NCBI GenBank assembly: GCA_020636895.1
Contig: JACJWZ010000001.1
Coordinates: 496,001 to 560,000, forward strand
Direction of reading: 5' to 3'
From: Thermoleophilales bacterium
Lineage (GTDB): Bacteria; Actinomycetota; Thermoleophilia; Solirubrobacterales; 70-9
Length of the DNA: 64,000 nt
Below the pieces are notes generated by a model. The model had not been told where the DNA came from. It did not search any database and was given only the letters and a program-made list of their open reading frames with translations. The first letter of the stretch is position 1. Each line of letters starts with the position of its first letter. This document shows positions 59,601 through 64,000 of this stretch, in pieces. Both the position numbers and the translations under genes were made by a program.

Positions 59601-60383
59601 ATCGGCGGATTCGGGGACGTCCGTCTGATCGCCGAAGACCTGGGGGGATGCGGGCGGAAGGTCCGCGTACCAGTCGTAGAACGTCGTCGTGTGTCCGCCG
59701 ATCAGCGAGAGGAATCGCGAGCCGGCGCAGAAGGAGACCGGGGACATGGCCGGGATCGGGGTGAAGCCGCCGACCCGGTCGGGGCCGTGCTGCTCGATCG
59801 TGTGGACCGTCGCGGCGGCGATCAGCTCGCTGGCTTCCTCCCATCCGCAGCGCACGAAACCGCCGCGCCCGCGCTCGGACCGGTGGCTGCCGTCGGCGGC
59901 GACCGCGGCGAACGCGGCCACCGGATCACCGGTGCGGGCCTTCTCCTCGCGCCAGCGCTCGAGCAGGCTGCCGCGGACGTAGGGGTGCTTGAGCCGGGCT
60001 GGCGAGTACGTGTACCAGGAGAAGGAGGCGCCGCGAGGGCATCCGCGCGGCTCGTGGTTGGGCCGTCCCGGGTCGGTCTGCGGGTAGTCGACCGCCTGCG
60101 ACTCCCAGGTGATCAGGCCGTCCTTGACGTAGACGTTCCAGGAGCAGGAGCCGGTGCAGTTGACGCCGTGGGTCGAGCGAACGACCTTGTCGTGGCGCCA
60201 GCGGTCGCGGTAGGCCGACTCCCAGTCGCGTCCCTTGGCGATGAGCATGCTCCAGCCATCGGCGTTGGTCTCCCCCCGGCGGAAGAACTCGTGCGCGGCT
60301 GCGAGGCGGGCGCCGGCGCTGTCAGTCGTGTCAGCTATGACGGCACCCGCTTGGAGGGATGTACTCCCAGCTGACGGCGGCAT
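56670..60383 (-). CDS. narG: Respiratory nitrate reductase alpha subunit
   Basis: A 1237-residue molybdenum-bis-MGD catalytic subunit. The N-terminal FS0 ligands are His72, Cys76, Cys80 and Cys115 (STHGVNCTGSCSW, RGCPRG). FYDWYADLPPASPQVFGDQT, then DVPESADWW, contains the Asp that binds molybdenum. It reduces nitrate to nitrite at the inner face of the membrane in a NarGHI complex. The first residues before HEFFRRGETNADG are not conserved, so a later start is possible. No twin-Arg signal is evident, as expected for a cytoplasmic-side enzyme. The divergent regulator starts 53 bp upstream. Confidence 0.97.
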   Translation of the reverse strand: MPPSAGSTSLQAGAVIADTTDSAGARLAAAHEFFRRGETNADGWSMLIAKGRDWESAYRDRWRHDKVVRSTHGVNCTGSCSWNVYVKDGLITWESQAVDYPQTDPGRPNHEPRGCPRGASFSWYTYSPARLKHPYVRGSLLERWREEKARTGDPVAAFAAVAADGSHRSERGRGGFVRCGWEEASELIAAATVHTIEQHGPDRVGGFTPIPAMSPVSFCAGSRFLSLIGGHTTTFYDWYADLPPASPQVFGDQTDVPESADWWDAAYLIVWGTNLPITRTPDAHFMTEARYRGQKVVVVSPDYSDHVKFADQWLPAQPGTDGALAMAMGHVMLREFWVEREVDAFRDYGKRFTDLPLLVELEERDGVSVPGRFLTAADLGEGGENADWKPVLLDATTGEPAIPNGSVGFRHGEEGKGRWNLRLDGIDPVLTLIDRAERNVEVALPRFDVGDGPGGGEMRRGVPTVEVAGRTVTTVLDLMLATYGVGRDGLPGEWPEDYDDAESPYTPAWQEAITGVDRAQAVKVAREFARNAELTGGRSMICMGAGTNHWFHSDETYRSFIALLLMCGCVGKNGGGWAHYVGQEKIRTFAGWQTLAFALDWRRPPRQAQGTSWYYTHSEQWRYDRLRPETFASPLGQGIFDGMTAIDAHAKAVRMGWMPSYPQFNRSPLDLVAEADAAGTDPAEHVVEELKSGRLQFAVDDPSAPENFPRVFFVWRSNLLGSSGKGQEYFLRHLLGAGPDGPLAEPLPEGERPTEVRWREEMPEGKLDLLVNVDFRMTTTGLYSDVVLPAATWYEKFDLSMTDMHPFVHSFNQAVPPPWEARTDWDTFGSIARAFSDLAGERLGVRRDIVTTPLLHDTPGEIAQPAAGATDWRAGECEPIPGATMPNLTVVERNYGAVADEWAALGPLTEKLGSAVKSASWIPDREVEQLAERNGVVAEGAAKGRPTIARPEQAAEAILALSGVSNGRIATAGFRSLEERCGVPLADLAEAAEETRITFADTQVQPRRVITSPEWSGIDEEGRAYAAFTINVERDKPWHTLSGRMHLYLDHAWIRELGEGLPAYRPPVDHRLMMAGAKPVDGNGAPEVTLRYLTPHSKWSIHSEYQDNLHMLTLFRGGSGLWLSPEDAEVLDVRDNDWVEAHNRNGILVTRAVVSHRVPKGVCMMYHSKDRQIGTPLSEIDGRRGGTENALTTIAMKPTHMVGGYGQLAWGPNYYGPTGSNRDSVTIIRKRSQEVEY

Positions 60384-60436
60384 CTCGTTGCGCGCGTACC
60401 ATTTGATGTGGAAGTTATCCCACTGCGGTGTGAAAA

Positions 60437-61117
60437 GTGATCGACGAGCAGAAACCAGCGGCAGATAAACGGGTTGAACCCCTGTCTCAGCCGACCCGTA
60501 GGCGGCTGTTCGCGATGCTCTCCGAACTCGGCCGGCCGGCGACGACCCCCGAGCTTGCTGAACGCCTGGCGCTGCATCCGAACGGGGTCCGGCGCCAGCT
60601 CGGGGTACTGAGGGAGGCGGGTTTGGTGGTCCAGCGGCAGGTCAGGAGATCGCAAGGGAGACCGCACGACGAGTGGGCCGTCGCGCCGGGCGCCAATCCC
60701 GGCGGCGAGCGGCCGACGGGATATCAGGCGCTGGCCGGCTGGCTTGCGGGTGCCGTCCCGATCACGCGGAGCCGCCTGCACGAGGTCGAGTCTGCGGGGC
60801 GCGAGATCGGCAGGGACCTGGGGGCGGGAGCAGGCGGCCCACCTGAGCGGGCCATCGAGGACGTGCTCTCCGCGCTCGGCTTCCAGCCCGAACTCGAGGG
60901 TCCGGCCAACGGGCGCCTCGGCTGCCGGCTCGGCAACTGCCCATACCGGGACTCGGCGCAGGACAACCGCGAGGTCGTCTGCACCCTCCATCGCGGCGTC
61001 ATGCAGGGCATCCTCGATCGGGTCAGCGCCGACGCGGTGCTAACGAGGTTCGTGCCCCACGATCCCGCTACCGCGGGCTGCGAGATCGAGATCGAGGGGC
61101 TGGTCGTGGAGGCGTAG
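60437..61117 (+). CDS. HTH regulator with Cys-rich sensor domain (SufR/ArsR type)
   Basis: A 226-residue regulator. The N-terminal winged helix is PTRRRLFAMLSELGRPATTP and LALHPNGVRRQLGVLREAGL. The C-terminal domain has C163, C168, C182 and C215 (CRLGNCPYRD, VVCTLH, AGCEIE), an arrangement like SufR-type regulators that bind an iron-sulfur cluster. A redox, NO or iron signal is therefore likely. It is divergent from narG with only 53 bp between, and so probably controls the nar operon. The start is GTG 60437. Confidence 0.75.
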   Translation: MIDEQKPAADKRVEPLSQPTRRRLFAMLSELGRPATTPELAERLALHPNGVRRQLGVLREAGLVVQRQVRRSQGRPHDEWAVAPGANPGGERPTGYQALAGWLAGAVPITRSRLHEVESAGREIGRDLGAGAGGPPERAIEDVLSALGFQPELEGPANGRLGCRLGNCPYRDSAQDNREVVCTLHRGVMQGILDRVSADAVLTRFVPHDPATAGCEIEIEGLVVEA

Positions 61118-61488
61118 TGCCCCCGTTCTCCGCTCAACGCTCGGTCCGGCGGTCGTTACCTCCATAATCGCCCCCGAATCCTGGGGACTTGGGCCCGCCG
61201 CGCCCCGACGTGTCACCCGGGAATGGACCTATGGTCCGTTCATCGTTGACACGTCTGCGGCCCGGCAGCCGCAGCCCTCTCGACGGCCCGCGCAGGGTGC
61301 TGCGTCTGCTCGGCGTCGATCCGGCGCAACGCCTCCAGGAGGCTCGCGACCCCCGAGGCATTCGCGTTGGCTCCGGGCGCCGGCTGTTGCGCCTGGCCGC
61401 CCGACGGGCGTGCAATCGCCCTGCCGGAAGGCGTGATCGCGTCCCTCCGGCTCGCTCCGGCGGAACCGGGGGCCATAATCGCCGCCGG
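61118..61488. other. Intergenic region with no intact gene, before tRNA-Arg
   Basis: This 371-bp stretch holds no credible complete gene. It contains an M28-gene fragment (61258-61382) and two CATAATCGCC-type boxes, near 61164 and 61474. The second may be the -10 region of the tRNA gene. Open frames running through it and the tRNA are not coding. Confidence 0.6.
61258..61382 (-). pseudogene. Fragment of an M28 peptidase gene
   Basis: Positions 61309-61379 match 51256-51326 inside the M28-type gene at about 65 of 71 bases, aligned by hand. In the same relative frame it encodes APGANANASGVASLLEALRR, corresponding to SPGANANASGVAGLLETLRR. Similarity continues faintly past this point, then ends. 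It has no start or complete domain, so it is a remnant or a partial duplication. Confidence 0.75.
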
Positions 61489-61562
61489 GCCCCCGTAGCT
61501 CAGATGGATAGAGCGCCGGCCTTCTAAGCCGGATGTCGCAGGTTCGAGTCCTGCCGGGGGCG
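61489..61562 (+). tRNA. tRNA-Arg, anticodon UCU
   Basis: A complete 74-nt cloverleaf. The acceptor stem GCCCCCG pairs with CGGGGGC, and the D arm begins TAGCTCAGATGG. The anticodon stem CCGGC/GCCGG frames the loop CTTCTAA, with anticodon TCT reading AGA codons. The T arm is GCAGG-TTCGAGT-CCTGC. The CCA end is not encoded. AGA/AGG codons are rare in this GC-rich sequence. Confidence 0.95.
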
Positions 61563-61610
61563 TACGGCCTGTTCAAGGTTCTCTGCAAAGAACTTGACGG
61601 GCCACCCGTG

Positions 61611-62864
61611 CTAGGGGCCGAGCGCGCCGATCGGGATCACCTGGACACCGTCGGGTCGCGTGTAGCCGAAGCCCTTGGCGACGATGACTCCGAGAGCTGC
61701 TGGCTCACCGCACTTGCCCGTGTCGATCTGCTCGTTGAAGCGCTGCAGACTCTTTGCGCCTTCGTCGATCGCAGCTTCGCCTCCCAGCTTGATCTCGAAG
61801 GCAGCCCACGCCCCGTCGGCGGTGGTCACGATCGCATCGACCTCCTGGCCGGCGCTGTTGCGGAACTGCTTGACCTCGCCCTCGAGGGGCTGGCTGTAGA
61901 TGCGCAGGTCGCGGACCACCAGCGACTCGAAGAGAAAGCCGAGCGTGTTCAAGTCATTCAGCAGGGCCTTGGAGCTGGTGCGCAGGGTCGCGACCGCCAA
62001 GGAAGGATCGACGAAGTGGCGCTTGTCAGCCTTGCGCAGCTGATAGCGCGAGCGCAGATGCGGCGCCCATGCCGGCTGGTTTTCGACCACGAACAGCCGC
62101 ACCAAGGCGTCGAGATACTCAGCCGCGGTGTGCTCCTTGATGCCGACGTCGGCGACGAGGGTGGAGACCGCCACGTGCGTGGCCACGTTCCGGGCCAGAC
62201 TACGAAGCAGCAGATTGAGCTTCTCCGGATCACGGCGCTTGCCGTCAACCGAGTTGATGTCCGTGCGCCGGATCTGGTCCAGGTAGTCGCGGGTGGCTTC
62301 GCGCGCTGCCCGCTCATCAAGATCACGAGTCGCCGGCCATCCGCCTCGAGCGACTTCTTCGGCCAGGGCCTCCACCGTCAAGCCAGGATCCGGGGCCTCA
62401 GCCGGCTCGCCCTCAAGCAATCGGCTCAAGGGCACCCCGCCGGTGCTGACACCGGCCTCGAAGAGGCTCATCGGTCGCATCCGCAAGCGCGCGAACCTCA
62501 TCCCGCCGCTATGGCGAGTCTCATCATCGGCCGGCGCAGCGGAGCCGGTCAGGATGAACTGGCCGCGTTCCTGCCGATCGTCGACGGCGTGGCGGACGTG
62601 GTTCCAGATCGCTGGCTCGACCTGCCACTCGTCGATCAGGCGCGGCGCAGCTCCGTCAAGAACGATGTTCGGCGCCACCTGCACCGCCTGGCGGGCGTCA
62701 GCGTCGATGTCCAGCCGCACCTCGCTCGCGGCCAACTGACGCGCGGTCTCAGTCTTGCCGCAGGCCTTCGGGCCCTCGATCAGGACCGCGCCTGCTGACT
62801 CGAGCTTGCGCTCGAGCTCTTGGTCGGCTACTCGGGGCTTGTAGTTCGCAGATGTCAACGGCAT
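61611..62864 (-). CDS. AAA ATPase with DUF4143 domain
   Basis: A 417-residue protein. The N-terminal AAA_14 domain has Walker A GPKACGKTE (G31-K37-T38) and Walker B-like RLIDEWQ, followed by the FILTGSAA sensor. The C-terminal DUF4143 part shows FLFESLVVRDLRIYSQ and AAFEIKLGGEAAIDEGAKSL, with a Glu-x-Lys reminiscent of the PD-(D/E)XK fold. This family is widespread and uncharacterised. The ATG at 62864 overlaps the last of four promoter-like repeats, so the message would be leaderless. It ends 49 bp from tRNA-Arg, convergently. Confidence 0.88.
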   Translation of the reverse strand: MPLTSANYKPRVADQELERKLESAGAVLIEGPKACGKTETARQLAASEVRLDIDADARQAVQVAPNIVLDGAAPRLIDEWQVEPAIWNHVRHAVDDRQERGQFILTGSAAPADDETRHSGGMRFARLRMRPMSLFEAGVSTGGVPLSRLLEGEPAEAPDPGLTVEALAEEVARGGWPATRDLDERAAREATRDYLDQIRRTDINSVDGKRRDPEKLNLLLRSLARNVATHVAVSTLVADVGIKEHTAAEYLDALVRLFVVENQPAWAPHLRSRYQLRKADKRHFVDPSLAVATLRTSSKALLNDLNTLGFLFESLVVRDLRIYSQPLEGEVKQFRNSAGQEVDAIVTTADGAWAAFEIKLGGEAAIDEGAKSLQRFNEQIDTGKCGEPAALGVIVAKGFGYTRPDGVQVIPIGALGP

Positions 62865-62941
62865 GATTGTAGGGCATCTAGCGGCAGAAATATAGAAAAC
62901 TCAACGGCAGAATTATAGGCAGACCAGCGGCACGATCATAG
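62856..62941 (-). repeat. Four phased 17-bp repeats at exact 23-bp period
   Basis: Copies lie at 62856-62872, 62879-62895, 62902-62918 and 62925-62941. In gene orientation each reads C-TATAAT-like hexamer then N-x-TGCCG: TATGAT, TATAAT, TATATT and TACAAT. The last copy sits one base before the ATG of the AAA/DUF4143 gene. The array looks like a set of Pribnow-like boxes or operators two helical turns apart. Confidence 0.85.
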
Positions 62942-63002
62942 TTCAAAGAACTCGAACAGATCACCCGCCGGCGTCGGCTGAAGCCGGCGTACGCGCGGGT
63001 CC

Positions 63003-63821
63003 TCAGGGAGCGTCGGAGCGCCGCACCTCCGGGAACAGCGAGCCCTGGGCCGTCGTCGATCCCGTCCTCCCGCCGCCCGGGCCGCGCAGCACGTAGGCCA
63101 GAGCGACGGCGATCGCGGCTCCGGTCAGCGGGCCGGCGACGTAAAGCCAGAAGTCCGAGAAGTTGCCGCTCGCCAGGTCCGGTCCGAAGGTGCGGGCGGG
63201 GTTCATCGAAGCGCCGGTGATCGGGCTGGCCCAGAGGCCCGCGAGCGCGATGTAGCCGCCGACGCCCAGAGCCCCGATGACGCCGATGTTCTGGGCCCCC
63301 GATGCGGTCCCGAGGATGACGCTGACGAGCCCGAGGGTGAGCAGCGCTTCCATCAGGAAGGCCTGTCCGCCCGAGAACCCGGTCGCGACGTAGGTGGAGC
63401 CGAACGCCGCCGACACATCGACCACCCCGCGCAGGAAAAGAGCGGCCAGCGCCGCGCCGATCAGCTGAACGACGACGTAGCCGGGCACCCGTCGCCACGG
63501 GAAATCGCCCCGAGCCGCGAACGCCACGCTGACGGCGGGGTTGAGGTGGGCGCCCGAGACCTTGCCCATGAACAGGATCACCGCCATCACCATCAGCCCG
63601 GGAGCGACCACCGCAGCCTCGCGGTTGATGGAGCCCGGGAAGGCCCGTCCCACCATGGGCGCACCCGCGGCGACGATCACCAGCAGGAACGTCCCGAACA
63701 TCTCCGAGAAGAGCCGCCGCCACTCCTGGTTCGGATCCCGGAAGTCCCGCATCGGTGCGGTGATCTGACGGTCGAGCCACGCGAGGATGCCCGAGTCGTC
63801 CTGCTGTGGTTCGTCGCTCAC
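63003..63821 (-). CDS. Aquaporin / glycerol-facilitator family protein (second)
   Basis: A 272-residue MIP channel with a longer cytosolic N-terminus (DSGILAWLDRQITAPMRDFR) before six helices. The NPA motifs are HLNPAVSV and MNPARTFGPD. The start is GTG 63821, with GGAG just upstream. It is a paralog of the aquaporin at 35372-36097 but differs in its N-terminal extension. The 179 bp to its right, at the window edge, shows nothing I can assign. Confidence 0.9.
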   Translation of the reverse strand: MSDEPQQDDSGILAWLDRQITAPMRDFRDPNQEWRRLFSEMFGTFLLVIVAAGAPMVGRAFPGSINREAAVVAPGLMVMAVILFMGKVSGAHLNPAVSVAFAARGDFPWRRVPGYVVVQLIGAALAALFLRGVVDVSAAFGSTYVATGFSGGQAFLMEALLTLGLVSVILGTASGAQNIGVIGALGVGGYIALAGLWASPITGASMNPARTFGPDLASGNFSDFWLYVAGPLTGAAIAVALAYVLRGPGGGRTGSTTAQGSLFPEVRRSDAP

Positions 63822-64000
63822 GATGCACTCCTGTCGATCGCCGTGGCCATCGAACGACTTCTTTCGACGCGGGCATCGTAGGTGTCTCCGCGGCGGGCCT
63901 CCGCGATCGAAAGCGGACCGGGGTCTCTGCCCGCGCAAGGGACCGCGACTTGTGCCGGCTCGCGTCGACCCGCCTCGACCACCTCCCCCGAGACCGCTAG

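Noticed and set aside
60384..60436. FNR or NarL box in the narG promoter region
   Set aside because: Only an isolated TTGAT half-site at about 60404 could be found; no convincing second half.
61189..61527. Open frame on the + strand running through tRNA-Arg
   Set aside because: It passes through the tRNA and the M28 fragment and has no coding character. Translated tRNA-derived tails are a known annotation artefact.
63806..64000. Small + strand frame at the right edge
   Set aside because: No start context or similarity; probably chance in GC-rich sequence.
1..64000. CRISPR array or insertion sequence
   Set aside because: No regular 25-40 bp repeats with unique spacers, and no transposase or integrase frame. 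The repeats seen are tandem and spacer-free or very short.

Overview
The window is very GC-rich, densely coded bacterial DNA with frequent GTG and TTG starts, stop/start overlaps and little intergenic space. It carries a fused FO synthase with an F420 operon, a DivIVA-domain protein, actinobacterial-type ethylmalonyl-CoA pathway enzymes and a MntR/Nramp pair. Together these point to an actinobacterium, most likely of the Thermoleophilia/Solirubrobacterales type; that placement is inferred from gene content, not computed. No prophage, insertion sequence, CRISPR array or rRNA was seen. One tRNA (Arg, anticodon UCU) lies near the right end.

Layout. 1-7.5 kb: the start of an AAA-type ATPase running off the left edge, then malyl-CoA lyase, a lipoprotein, and a rightward unit (acyl-CoA dehydrogenase, SCP2-like protein, lipoprotein, MaoC hydratase, a PEP-carboxykinase C-lobe relative, M42 peptidase). 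7.5-25 kb: a mixed region with two secreted beta-propeller-type proteins, ethylmalonyl-CoA mutase, TetR, ClpS, LysR, a sterol-desaturase-type enzyme, a vapC remnant, crotonyl-CoA carboxylase/reductase and an M32 peptidase. 25-36 kb: a coiled-coil nuclease-like protein, an FMN-dependent 2-hydroxyacid oxidase, an acyltransferase with YgfZ, a MntR-mntH operon with a clear operator, a DUF559 protein, an orphan substrate-binding lipoprotein and an aquaporin. 36-43 kb: coenzyme F420 synthesis (cofGH fusion; npdG-cofD-cofC-cofE). 43-52 kb: acyl-CoA metabolism (FlK-like thioesterase, HMG-CoA lyase, 3-hydroxybutyryl-CoA dehydrogenase, acyl-CoA carboxylase beta), DivIVA and an M28 peptidase. 52-61 kb: hemerythrin, narGHJI-narK with a divergent, probably Fe-S-sensing regulator. 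61-64 kb: an M28 gene fragment beside tRNA-Arg, an AAA/DUF4143 ATPase behind a four-copy promoter-like repeat, and a second aquaporin.

How the genes work together. Five signature enzymes of the ethylmalonyl-CoA pathway (Ccr, Ecm, Mcd, Mch, Mcl) lie in the first 24 kb, though not in one operon. With 3-hydroxybutyryl-CoA dehydrogenase and an acyl-CoA carboxylase beta subunit further right, they suggest growth on C2 compounds, fatty acids or polyhydroxybutyrate without the glyoxylate shunt. The nar locus supports respiration of nitrate, and the F420 genes supply a low-potential hydride carrier with an NADPH:F420 oxidoreductase.

Most interesting for follow-up: the exact 23-bp-period array of promoter-like boxes in front of the AAA/DUF4143 gene; the stand-alone PEP-carboxykinase C-lobe protein beside mesaconyl-CoA hydratase; the coiled-coil protein with PD-(D/E)XK-like motifs; the FlK-like thioesterase with an exactly spaced Thr/Glu/His triad; and three decayed or duplicated pieces (vapC remnant, M28 fragment, 77-bp tandem repeats).
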